The translations under genes were made by a program, and so were the position numbers. From Butyrivibrio sp. (lineage in GTDB: Bacteria; Bacillota; Clostridia; Lachnospirales; Lachnospiraceae), in NCBI GenBank assembly GCA_024688095.1, contig JAILEJ010000252.1, forward strand, positions 1-7,040: a DNA stretch of 7,040 bases. Reading direction: 5' to 3'. This document shows, in pieces, positions 1-6,746 of this stretch (its first letter is position 1; the number at the start of each line of letters is the position of its first letter). The notes under the pieces are model-generated. The model saw only the letters and a list, made by a program, of their open reading frames with translations, was not told the DNA's origin and searched no databases.

Positions 1-372
1 TGGGTTGGCTTTGAAACAAAGTGGCTTGAGTATGAGAACATTGAGAGAAAAAAAGGAGAAACCAAGTGGTCCTTCTGGAAACTGTTTTTATATGCCCTTG
101 ATGGAATTATGGCATTTTCAACTACACCACTTGCATTTGCATCAATACTGGGTGTGCTTTTCTGCTTCCTTGCATTTGTGCTCATAGTCGTAATTGTTAT
201 AAGAACACTTTTAATAGGAGATCCAACCAGTGGATGGCCATCACTTGTATGTATCATTTCAATGATAAGTGGTGTGCAGCTTCTTTGTCTTGGAATTGTT
301 GGTCAGTATCTGTCCAAGACTTACCTTGAGGTAAAAAAGCGTCCTATCTATCTTGTAAAGGAAGAAATCTGA
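1..372 (+). CDS. DPM1/GtrB-like membrane-anchored family 2 glycosyltransferase (C-terminal part)
   Basis: Partial gene: the reading frame is open from base 1, so the start and the catalytic GT-A domain lie upstream and only the last 123 residues are visible. The visible part begins with the end of the catalytic domain. It then shows the family's GETKWSFWKL-type linker (about residues 19-28) and the DGIMAFSTTPL segment. Two membrane helices follow (about 47-67 and 81-101), separated by a short GDPTSGWPS loop. The tail GQYLSKTYLEVKKRPIYLV is very typical of this family. Known members move a sugar (often glucose) from a nucleotide sugar to undecaprenyl or dolichyl phosphate at the cytoplasmic membrane face, giving a lipid-linked donor for decoration of polysaccharide or protein. 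The specific sugar cannot be told here. An internal ATG at 109 lies within this frame and is not a separate start. The next gene begins 36 bases downstream. Confidence 0.9.
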   Translation, partial: WVGFETKWLEYENIERKKGETKWSFWKLFLYALDGIMAFSTTPLAFASILGVLFCFLAFVLIVVIVIRTLLIGDPTSGWPSLVCIISMISGVQLLCLGIVGQYLSKTYLEVKKRPIYLVKEEI

Positions 373-408
373 TCTATTTTGATATAGAACGTAGTCAGGA
401 AAAATATT

Positions 409-1233
409 ATGGTTGAAAACGAAAAGACTAATGGCCTTGTAAGTATAATAGTGCCGGTTTATAATGCTGCTTCCTTTATTGAGGAAACGATCAAAATGGT
501 TTGCAGGCAGACCTATACAGACTGGGAACTGATACTTGTAAATGACGCTTCAACAGATAATAGTACTGAAGTTATAAGAAATGTTTTAAAAAATGGATTT
601 TCAGAAAAAGAGCAAAAAGACAATAGTTTAATGACATCAGAAGTTCTGAATTCCAAAATTATTTTGATAGATAAGCCTGTAAATGAAGGCGCCGCAATGG
701 CAAGAAATACAGGTATTGAAAAGGCTCAGGGAAGATACATAGCCTTCCTTGATGCAGATGATGTATGGCTTCCTCATAAGCTTGAAAAAGAGCTTTCATT
801 TATGGAAGAAAAAGATGCCGGATTTGTCTTTTGTGCCTATGAATTTGGAGACACTCAGGCGAAGCCAACAGGGAAAGTTGTTCATGTTCCGGAGACACTT
901 GATTACAAAAGAGCACTTTCAAGAACGGTAATTTTTACAACAACAGTAGTTTTTGATACAAATAAGCTGAAAAAAGAGGACATCAAAATGCCAAATGTTC
1001 CAAGTGAAGATACGGCAACCTGGTGGACTATTTTGAAGCGGGGGGAGATTGCGTACGGCCTGGACGAAGTCCTTGCGATATACAGAAGACCGGAGAAATC
1101 ACTATCTTCTAATAAATTTAAAGCAATAAAACGCATTTGGTTTCTGTATAGGAACATAGCAGGTCTTGGTGTTATCCCATCAGCATTTTATTTTGCAGGT
1201 TGGGCATTCAGAGCTGTAGAAAGGCGTATATGA
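409..1233 (+). CDS. Family 2 (GT-A fold) glycosyltransferase
   Basis: A 274-residue cytoplasmic glycosyltransferase, probably adding one sugar of the lipid-linked repeat unit. Visible GT-A motifs, in order: the N-terminal VSIIVPVYNA strand (11-20), VNDASTDNS with the nucleotide-binding Asp (D46), GAAMARNTGI (94-103), the metal-binding FLDADDVW (113-120, DxD at 115-117), and an acidic pair E200-D201 before TWW, where the catalytic base is expected. The C-terminus (about 241-274) is basic and aromatic and may touch the membrane. Between the Asp motif and the GAAMARN motif there is a hydrophilic stretch at about 61-82 that seems longer than in many relatives. The start is supported by AGGA at 397-400, eight bases before ATG. 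Its stop overlaps the start of the phosphotransferase gene (ATGA), implying coupled translation. Donor and acceptor sugars cannot be read from the sequence. Confidence 0.9.
   Translation: MVENEKTNGLVSIIVPVYNAASFIEETIKMVCRQTYTDWELILVNDASTDNSTEVIRNVLKNGFSEKEQKDNSLMTSEVLNSKIILIDKPVNEGAAMARNTGIEKAQGRYIAFLDADDVWLPHKLEKELSFMEEKDAGFVFCAYEFGDTQAKPTGKVVHVPETLDYKRALSRTVIFTTTVVFDTNKLKKEDIKMPNVPSEDTATWWTILKRGEIAYGLDEVLAIYRRPEKSLSSNKFKAIKRIWFLYRNIAGLGVIPSAFYFAGWAFRAVERRI
1218..1224 (+). promoter_or_regulatory. Ribosome binding site fixing the phosphotransferase start at 1230
   Basis: The sequence AGAAAGG sits five bases before ATG 1230, inside the 3' end of the preceding gene. This favours 1230 over an in-frame ATG at 1200. 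Starting at 1200 would add ten polar residues ahead of the first membrane helix and would lengthen the gene overlap from 4 to 34 bases. Confidence 0.7.
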
Positions 1234-2642
1234 GAAAATTAGAATCAATAAAAAGAGTTATGGTGCTGATTTTGGGGTTTATAGGATTAGCACTTGATAC
1301 AGCATTATATGCATACTTTTGGTTTGAAAAATATTATCCGGTTGTTCGTCAGCCCAGAATTAATGCTGATGGATATCTAATCAGTAGTGGTCTAAATCTT
1401 TACTTCAAAGGCCATCTGCTTATCCTGGCAATATACTTTATATTGCTACTCTTTTTCTCGAATACCTATGGCGGATTAAAAATAGGATATCTTAAACCGC
1501 TTGATGTATTCTTTTCACAGATTTTTGCACTTTTCATGGTAAATTTCATATCATACTTTCAGATTTCACTAATGAGAAACTGGCTGGTACCCGTAGTTCC
1601 TATTATTGAACTTGTTGTTATACAGCTTATTATCTCTTTTATCTGGGCATACGTAACTAACTGGCTCTACAGGTCGATATTTCCGCCAAGGCAGATGCTG
1701 CTTGTAAGTGGAGAGTATCCAACAGATGATATCATTCGAAAGTTTGGATCAAGAAAAGACAGATTTGACATTGTAAAGTGTATGAATATATCTGAAGGCA
1801 TGGACAAAATTTATGAAGAAGCTCTTCAAAGATATGATGCAGTAGTAATCTGGGATATACCGACACAGGAAAGAAATAAGCTGCTCAAATATCTCTATGC
1901 ACATTCAATCAGGGTTTATATGATGCCAAAGATTACAGATGTAATGGTTAAAGGTGCAGATCAGATGCATCTTTTTGATACACCAGTACTTCTCCTTAGA
2001 GAATATTCAATCAAGGTAGAGCAGCGTGCAATAAAGAGACTTATTGATATTGTATGTTCGCTTATTTTGATAGTGCTCTCATCACCGGTAATGCTTATAA
2101 CAGCTATTGTAGTAAAGCTTTACGACGGAGGTCCTGTTTTATACAAGCAGGTAAGATGTACTATAGATCAGAAAGAATTTAACATAATGAAATTCAGGAG
2201 TATGAGAGTTGATGCGGAAAAAGATGGTGTTGCAAGACTTGCAGCCAAAAACGACTCAAGGATTACTCCGATAGGAAAGTTTATAAGAGCAGTAAGAATT
2301 GACGAACTTCCACAGCTCTTTAACATACTTTCAGGAGATATGTCATTTATAGGACCAAGACCTGAAAGACCGGAAATCATAGCTCAGTATATGGAAGAAA
2401 TGCCGGAATTTGCATTCAGAATGAAGGTAAAAGCCGGACTTGCAGGATATGCACAGGTATATGGTAAGTACAACACAACACCTTACGATAAGCTAAAGCT
2501 TGATCTTACTTATATACAGAATTATTCAGTATGGCTTGATTTGAAGCTTATGCTGCTCACTATCAAGATTTTGTTTACACCAGATGCAACAGAGGGAGTT
2601 GAACAGAATCAGGTAACAGCAATGAAGAATGATAATAAATGA
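1230..2642 (+). CDS. Undecaprenyl-phosphate sugar phosphotransferase (priming glycosyltransferase, WbaP/CpsE-like)
   Basis: A 470-residue membrane enzyme of the polyprenyl glycosylphosphotransferase (bacterial sugar transferase) family. It transfers a sugar-1-phosphate from a nucleotide sugar to undecaprenyl phosphate, starting each repeat unit. The N-terminal half holds about four hydrophobic helices (about 8-30, 62-77, 92-112, 120-146). A Rossmann-like soluble segment follows (about 155-245, with the AVVIWD strand at 204-209). The catalytic part starts with IKRLIDIVCSLIL (268-280) and a re-entrant helix. It continues with GPVLYKQVRC (301-310), FNIMKFRSMRVDAE (317-330, with the D328/E330 region as the expected active site), the IDELPQLFNILSGDMSFIGPRP signature (357-378) and GLAGYAQVYGKY (403-414). 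Length and order match full-length family members. It is translationally coupled to the gene before (ATGA, 1230-1233). The sugar (glucose, galactose or other) cannot be decided from motifs. Confidence 0.95.
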   Translation: MRKLESIKRVMVLILGFIGLALDTALYAYFWFEKYYPVVRQPRINADGYLISSGLNLYFKGHLLILAIYFILLLFFSNTYGGLKIGYLKPLDVFFSQIFALFMVNFISYFQISLMRNWLVPVVPIIELVVIQLIISFIWAYVTNWLYRSIFPPRQMLLVSGEYPTDDIIRKFGSRKDRFDIVKCMNISEGMDKIYEEALQRYDAVVIWDIPTQERNKLLKYLYAHSIRVYMMPKITDVMVKGADQMHLFDTPVLLLREYSIKVEQRAIKRLIDIVCSLILIVLSSPVMLITAIVVKLYDGGPVLYKQVRCTIDQKEFNIMKFRSMRVDAEKDGVARLAAKNDSRITPIGKFIRAVRIDELPQLFNILSGDMSFIGPRPERPEIIAQYMEEMPEFAFRMKVKAGLAGYAQVYGKYNTTPYDKLKLDLTYIQNYSVWLDLKLMLLTIKILFTPDATEGVEQNQVTAMKNDNK

Positions 2643-2645
2643 GGG
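2641..2645 (+). promoter_or_regulatory. Ribosome binding site favouring the co-polymerase start at 2651
   Basis: GAGGG lies five bases before ATG 2651 and overlaps the stop codon of the phosphotransferase gene. An alternative in-frame ATG at 2639 would form a neat ATGA overlap with that stop. It has only a weak, distant purine run in front of it (GAAGA around 2623-2628), so 2651 is preferred. The two starts differ by four residues. Confidence 0.6.
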
Positions 2646-2650
2646 TTTTA

Positions 2651-3763
2651 ATGGACGAAATGCTTAATCTGCGAAGTTTTTATCTTCGCCTTGTAAAAAA
2701 AATATGGAAGATTCCGGCATGCATTCTCATAGGAATGGTTATTTGTGGAGGAATTTATTTTGAAGCAACACAAGGGTCAAGACAGGATAGAACCTTTGAA
2801 AATACAGTAAAGCTATATCTTGATTTTGCTTATGATGAAGAGACAGGTACTCAGGTTGATTCTTATAACGCATACACCTGGAATGATCTCATGGGTACAG
2901 ATGACATAATCGACCAGATCATGAGCAATCTTAATACATATGGTGTATCCGAAACTGAATCAGAAAAAGACAGTAATGGACAGAATCTTATAACAAGAAA
3001 AGATGTACTTGAGACTATAGATGCAGACATACCTTCTGATGTGAGACTTATGGTTATTACTATAACAGCCAAACAGCCAAATCTCTGCGACTATGTTGGA
3101 CAAAGTGTCGCTCATGCTCTTGTGACCTATGGTGAAAATAATGATGCTTTTGAAAGTATAAAAATATTAAGTATTAGCGGACCAGAACTTGTTGTTGTAA
3201 CTGATAAGACTAAGACGGCAGTAATTGCAGGGGGTGTACTGGGATTAATAGTTGGAATCCTTGGAATGCTTTTACTGGAAGTACTTGATGATGCAGTTTA
3301 TGTTCCGGAGGATCTGGAAAAGAAATATCATCTTCCTGTACTTGGAGTGATAGTAAGAGGCGGCAAAGCAGAACCTGATTATTTTAGAAATCAGATTATT
3401 GCAAATGCACAGCACACGTATGAAGGACTTGAAGATATAAGAATCATGTCAAGTCTTGACCGCGATGCCAAGAAAAATTATGCAGAATCAGTATGTGACA
3501 GATATAAGAAAATTCTTGGAAATGATTTTGATTTTGATAAGACAGAAATAAAGGCAGCATATCTTCAGGGAACAAGTGGGAAATGGGCAGATGACCTTGA
3601 TACTGCAGACGGTGTAATAATTGCAGTAAATGCAGGACGAAAAAACATTTCTTCAATAACAGAAAATACAATTTCGTCACTTCATAAGGTAGATGTTCCG
3701 ATTCTTGGAATGCTTCTTGTGGATGCAGATGATAAATTTTTACAAAGATATTATAAGATTTAA
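2651..3763 (+). CDS. Wzz-type polysaccharide co-polymerase with degenerate CpsD/BY-kinase-like C-terminal domain
   Basis: A 370-residue inner-membrane protein expected to set polymer chain length together with the polymerase. It has a short basic cytoplasmic N-terminus, a first membrane helix (about 21-37), an extracytoplasmic domain (about 38-188) and a second helix (about 189-209). Next comes LLLEVLDDAVYVPEDLEKKY (207-226) leading to HLPVLGVI (227-234), the classic join between Wzz proteins and their cytoplasmic kinase partner. The tail (about 259-370) looks like a CpsD-type tyrosine-kinase domain. IRIMSS (263-268) sits where the P-loop strand belongs, and TADGVIIAVNAG (318-329) plus PILGMLLVDAD (350-360) match the later strands. 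No GxxGxGK[ST] P-loop is present, the Walker A' Asp motif is absent and the domain is very short. The C-terminus has only two adjacent tyrosines (RYYKI), not a tyrosine cluster. Wzz identity is well supported; the pseudo-kinase reading is inference. An alternative start is 2639. Confidence 0.85.
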   Translation: MDEMLNLRSFYLRLVKKIWKIPACILIGMVICGGIYFEATQGSRQDRTFENTVKLYLDFAYDEETGTQVDSYNAYTWNDLMGTDDIIDQIMSNLNTYGVSETESEKDSNGQNLITRKDVLETIDADIPSDVRLMVITITAKQPNLCDYVGQSVAHALVTYGENNDAFESIKILSISGPELVVVTDKTKTAVIAGGVLGLIVGILGMLLLEVLDDAVYVPEDLEKKYHLPVLGVIVRGGKAEPDYFRNQIIANAQHTYEGLEDIRIMSSLDRDAKKNYAESVCDRYKKILGNDFDFDKTEIKAAYLQGTSGKWADDLDTADGVIIAVNAGRKNISSITENTISSLHKVDVPILGMLLVDADDKFLQRYYKI

Positions 3764-3813
3764 TGAAGGGGACTTTTAGTTTACGGGTAAATGAACGAAC
3801 AGACCAGAATTGA
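3763..3813 (+). other. Possible 16-codon coupling mini-ORF at the co-polymerase/glycosyltransferase junction
   Basis: The co-polymerase stop overlaps an ATG (TAATG, 3761-3765) that opens a 16-codon frame. This frame ends with TGA at 3811-3813, inside the next gene in another frame. A good purine motif, AAGGGGA (3766-3772), falls within it and lies 18 bases before the next gene's ATG, farther than usual. The mini-ORF may be chance or may carry re-initiating ribosomes to the next start. The peptide itself resembles nothing I recognise. Confidence 0.2.
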
Positions 3814-4588
3814 AATATTAATATCGGCTGTAGATGCAAAGGATGAGCATCTTAATCAAATGAATATTCAAACTGATGCCGTTTTTATTAATCAGTGTGG
3901 CAGGGATGAAAAAAGAGTTATAGAACACAAAAGCTATCTTGTGAAATGGATAGACAGTAGTGATAAAGGCGTTGGAGCATCAAGAAACCTTGCACTTAAG
4001 AATGCAGACCATGAATTTATACAGTTTGCTGATGAAGATATTGTTTATGACGAAGGCTATGCTGCAAGAGTTGAAGCAGAATTTGATGCACATCCGGAAG
4101 CAGATATGCTGACATTTAATGTCAGACAGTCTGAAGGCAGATTCACTTATGAAAACACCGATTATCATAATGTTAAATGGAATAATTATGGAAGATATGC
4201 GGCCTATGCAATAGTTGCAAGAACTGATAAACTACTTGCTTCAGGTGTAAAGTTTTCACTTCTTTTTGGCGGTGGTGCAAAGTACAGTGCAGGAGAGGAC
4301 AGCCTCTTTTTACATGACTGTTTAAAGGCCGGACTTAATATTTATACCAGTACGCAGTTTATAGGACATGAAATAAGCCGCAAATCCACATGGTTTGAAG
4401 GCTATACTGATAAATTCTTTTTTGATAGAGGAGTTTTGTACCATTTTCTATATGGGAAAATGGCCGTACCTCTTGGAATCAGATATATCTTAAAGAACAA
4501 GGAAGAATTCTGCAAAGAGAAAAGCGCTGCCCAGTGCATAAAGCTTCTTGCAAACGGAGTTAAGGAAGGCCGCGGGCTTTCTAAGTAA
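3791..4588 (+). CDS. Glycosyltransferase, GT-A/family 2-like
   Basis: A 265-residue soluble protein resembling glycosyltransferases found in Firmicute capsule loci. The N-terminus IEILISAVDA (7-16) is a short, atypical GT-A first strand. It is followed by MNIQTDAVFINQCGRDE (24-40), where other GT2 enzymes carry the Asp-Gly-Ser nucleotide-binding loop. The stretch GVGASRNLAL (60-69) is the standard GT2 helix motif, and FADEDIVYDEGY (79-90) contains the DxD-like acidic site (D81-E82-D83). FSLLFGGGAKYSAGEDSLF (155-173) supplies the acceptor loop and the E169-D170 pair expected to hold the catalytic base; STWFEGYT (199-206) follows. It probably adds one sugar to the lipid-linked repeat. An in-frame TAA directly before the ATG (3788-3790) rules out an upstream start. 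The ribosome site is weak: only GGG three bases ahead, with AAGGGGA at 18 bases. Sugar specificity is not readable. Confidence 0.85.
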   Translation: MNEQTRIEILISAVDAKDEHLNQMNIQTDAVFINQCGRDEKRVIEHKSYLVKWIDSSDKGVGASRNLALKNADHEFIQFADEDIVYDEGYAARVEAEFDAHPEADMLTFNVRQSEGRFTYENTDYHNVKWNNYGRYAAYAIVARTDKLLASGVKFSLLFGGGAKYSAGEDSLFLHDCLKAGLNIYTSTQFIGHEISRKSTWFEGYTDKFFFDRGVLYHFLYGKMAVPLGIRYILKNKEEFCKEKSAAQCIKLLANGVKEGRGLSK

Positions 4589-4678
4589 AATATATATTCT
4601 GGATAAGAGTAGATATTTGAAAAAGTAATATAAATAATGATAGAGGTCTTATTAAACAGGGCATAGGAAAGGAATCGT

Positions 4679-5821
4679 ATGATAGTATATGTAGGATTAA
4701 CCGTCATAGTAATGCTTGTAGCACTTCTTATGAAAAAATATCCTGCCAGGGCCGGCTTTGACAACAGAAATGTTTATGTATATACAGGAATAACCAAACG
4801 CAGCATGTTAAATAAGATTTGCATGCTGATAATTTTTATTGCGCTTTTTGCAGTATCGGCGCTCAGGTTAAATGTTGGAAATGATTACAGTAAATACGTG
4901 GAATTCATGCATCTTACATGGAGTAATGCCTACGTTCCAACAGAAATAGGATTTAACCTGTTAACCAAAGCAGTTTATACAGTATTTGGATTTGAAAATT
5001 ATATATTTGTTTTTGCAGTGTTTGCCTTTGCGACTGTAGCTTTTTTTCTCGCAGCACTTTGGGAGCAGAGCGATGACTTCTATGTAAGCTTTGCCATGTT
5101 CATGCTGCTTGGATATTATTTCCAGTCATTGAGCACAGTTAGATATTACCTGGCTCTCGCAATGGCAATTTTTTCCTTAAAATACTTATTCAAAAGAGAT
5201 TTTCCAAAGTTCATAGTGCTTGTGCTCTTTGGAGCCTGCTTTCATAAGTCGCTCCTCCTGATACTTATCATGTATCCGGTATGTCTTATGAAGTGGAAAA
5301 AATGGATGTACGGGGCAATTGGTCTTATCTGCCTTTCATGTGTTTTTTTACAGGATCTGTATTTGAAGATCGCACTTAAGCTTTATCCTACCTATGAAGA
5401 TACATCTTATGTTTCAGATGATAATATCAGCATCATCAGTATCGCAAGGTGTGTGCTGGTTGTGGTATATGCGTTATACATTTTTAAAAAGAGTGGAAAC
5501 GTAGAGGAAAAAGACAGATTTTATTTCCACTGTAATCTTGGAGCCCTTTTGCTCTATACCTTTGGCTCATTTATGCCAACGGTTTCAAGAATTGGATATT
5601 ATCTGACAGTTACTCAGATTTTATTAGTACCTTCACTTATAAAAAAGACAGAAAACGAAAAGCTCTATAAGCTTTTAAGAATAGCTTTGTTTGTTGGATG
5701 TATTGGATACTTTTGCATCTATATGAAAAGAGCTTCAGGAAATGGAGTAAGACTTCTTCCATACGAGACATTCTTATTCCATGAGCTTCCACCAACATTG
5801 TCAGAGAGGGGATTTGGCTGA
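4679..5821 (+). CDS. EpsG/Wzy-like polysaccharide polymerase, multispanning membrane protein
   Basis: A 380-residue, very hydrophobic protein with roughly nine to eleven predicted membrane segments, matching the EpsG family of Wzy-type polymerases. Recognisable marks are ALRLNVGNDYSKYVEF (61-76), the PTEIGFNLL segment (87-95), STVRYYLALAMAIFSLKYLF (152-171) with its conserved Arg, and ACFHKSLLL (186-194) with the conserved His. Family members join lipid-linked repeat units at the outer membrane face, and Arg and His residues in outside loops are often needed. The gene sits among glycosyltransferases and after the Wzz-like protein, its usual partner. AAAGGA (4668-4673) is five bases before the ATG. 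A 90-base AT-rich gap precedes it, large for this operon. A weak TATAAA at 4629-4634 lies in the gap, but no good -35 box is placed for it. Its stop overlaps the next gene's ATG by one base. Confidence 0.88.
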   Translation: MIVYVGLTVIVMLVALLMKKYPARAGFDNRNVYVYTGITKRSMLNKICMLIIFIALFAVSALRLNVGNDYSKYVEFMHLTWSNAYVPTEIGFNLLTKAVYTVFGFENYIFVFAVFAFATVAFFLAALWEQSDDFYVSFAMFMLLGYYFQSLSTVRYYLALAMAIFSLKYLFKRDFPKFIVLVLFGACFHKSLLLILIMYPVCLMKWKKWMYGAIGLICLSCVFLQDLYLKIALKLYPTYEDTSYVSDDNISIISIARCVLVVVYALYIFKKSGNVEEKDRFYFHCNLGALLLYTFGSFMPTVSRIGYYLTVTQILLVPSLIKKTENEKLYKLLRIALFVGCIGYFCIYMKRASGNGVRLLPYETFLFHELPPTLSERGFG

Positions 5822-6702
5822 TGGTAAAACCATTTTTTACAATAATAATAGTTTCATATAATGCCGGAGATGACCTGCTTGAGAGTGTTGGAAGTATTCT
5901 GAAACAGAATTACAAAAGCTTTAGAATTATCATAAAGGATGGCGGCTCTACAGACGGTTCAATTGAAAGAACTGAAAAGCTTCTTGGAATAAAGGCAAAC
6001 GAATATAAAGAGACAGATAAATATGTGATCATAAAGGGCGAAGATAATGGCATTTATGATGCCATGAACATTGCCACCACATTTTTGAAAAAAGATAAGT
6101 CGGAAACAGGTGAGGGAAGTTTTGTTTATTTCCTTGGCTGCGGCGACATTCTTTCAAATGAGGCAGTTCTTACAAGAGTTCATGATGGCATAATCAGAAG
6201 AAGGCGCAGACTTGAAAAGGATGAGACATGCATTTTCTACGGAGATATAAAGGAAGCCCTGACAGGACAGCTCGTATCATCTAATCCAAAGATTGATGAC
6301 TTTGCATGCTATAGAAATGTGCCCTCTCACCAGGCCTGTTTTTATGATGAGAGACTTATCTGGGAGAAGACCTTTGACACAAATTATGTTGTAAGAGCTG
6401 ATTATGACCATTTCCTCAAATGCTTTTATCAAAATGATGCAGTGACAGTTTACACAAGACTTACAGTTGCACAGTACAAGGGCGGAGGCTTTTCTGAAAC
6501 CCAGGAAAACAGACTCGTCTCAGAAAAAGAGCGTAAAGAGATAATTGCGAAATACCTTCCAAAGGCACAGATTGCAAAATATGACCTTATCAGGATGGCA
6601 ACCCTTGCACCAATACGTACAAGACTTGCCGAGGACCCAAAGACAGCAGGGGTTTATAATGCGATTAAGAAGAAGATTTATCAGATGAAAAATGGGAAGT
6701 AA
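5821..6702 (+). CDS. WcaE-like family 2 glycosyltransferase
   Basis: A 293-residue cytoplasmic glycosyltransferase of the branch of family 2 that includes WcaE-type enzymes. Motifs in order: FTIIIVSYNAG (6-16), IIKDGGSTDGS (37-47) with D40, GEDNGIYDAMNIA (73-85), FLGCGDIL (104-111) where other members have an NAGD-type site, YGDIKE (140-145), VPSHQACFYDE (167-177), VRADYDHFLK (191-200) with the likely catalytic Asp region, and GGGFS (221-225). This order is a strong family match. Five arginines in a row (126-130) form a basic patch that could sit on the membrane surface. The ATG shares one base with the polymerase stop (TGATG, 5819-5823), and GAGAGGGG (5804-5811) supplies a ribosome site nine bases ahead, so the two are probably translationally coupled. 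It likely adds one repeat-unit sugar; which one is unknown. Confidence 0.9.
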   Translation: MVKPFFTIIIVSYNAGDDLLESVGSILKQNYKSFRIIIKDGGSTDGSIERTEKLLGIKANEYKETDKYVIIKGEDNGIYDAMNIATTFLKKDKSETGEGSFVYFLGCGDILSNEAVLTRVHDGIIRRRRRLEKDETCIFYGDIKEALTGQLVSSNPKIDDFACYRNVPSHQACFYDERLIWEKTFDTNYVVRADYDHFLKCFYQNDAVTVYTRLTVAQYKGGGFSETQENRLVSEKERKEIIAKYLPKAQIAKYDLIRMATLAPIRTRLAEDPKTAGVYNAIKKKIYQMKNGK

Positions 6703-6716
6703 TTTAGATAGAATAT

Positions 6717-6746
6717 TTTAAATTACGTTTATATAGGATATATAAT
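6717..6746 (+). promoter_or_regulatory. Possible sigma-A-type promoter before the last gene
   Basis: A perfect TATAAT -10 box (6741-6746) has an 18-base spacer to a TTTAAA -35 candidate (6717-6722, four of six consensus bases). It lies in the 126-base gap before the GT4-type gene. The gap is so AT-rich that such a match could arise by chance, so this is only a candidate. Confidence 0.3.

Noticed and set aside
5..187. 60-codon plus-strand frame at the left edge
   Set aside because: It overlaps, in another frame, the open frame from base 1 that matches the DPM1/GtrB family to its stop at 372. Its own translation is low-complexity.
903..1157. 84-codon minus-strand frame inside the first complete glycosyltransferase
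   Set aside because: It is fully antisense to a gene with clear GT-A motifs, with no independent support.
3521..3540. Short repeat of ATTTTG coding for NDFDFDK in the co-polymerase
   Set aside because: Two copies of six bases in AT-rich coding sequence is within chance and has no sign of phase variation.
3444..3839. 131-codon open frame on the minus strand
   Set aside because: It lies antisense to the co-polymerase tail and the junction. Its translation is rich in His, Leu and Phe, as expected from the complement of real coding sequence. It shows no recognisable motif.
4561..4580. GC-rich near-palindrome (AAGGCCGCGGGCTT) at the 3' end of the second glycosyltransferase, considered as a terminator
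   Set aside because: The stem has mismatches and almost no loop, and no T-run follows. It is still coding, so it does not look like an intrinsic terminator.
4617..4645. TTGAAA (4617-4622) considered as the -35 box of a promoter for the polymerase gene
   Set aside because: No acceptable -10 box falls 16-18 bases downstream. TATAAA at 4629-4634 is only six bases away, so the pairing is not credible.
4402..4764. 120-codon open frame on the minus strand spanning the gap before the polymerase
   Set aside because: Both ends are antisense to well-supported genes. The translation has no family signature, and the gap part is low-complexity AT-rich sequence.
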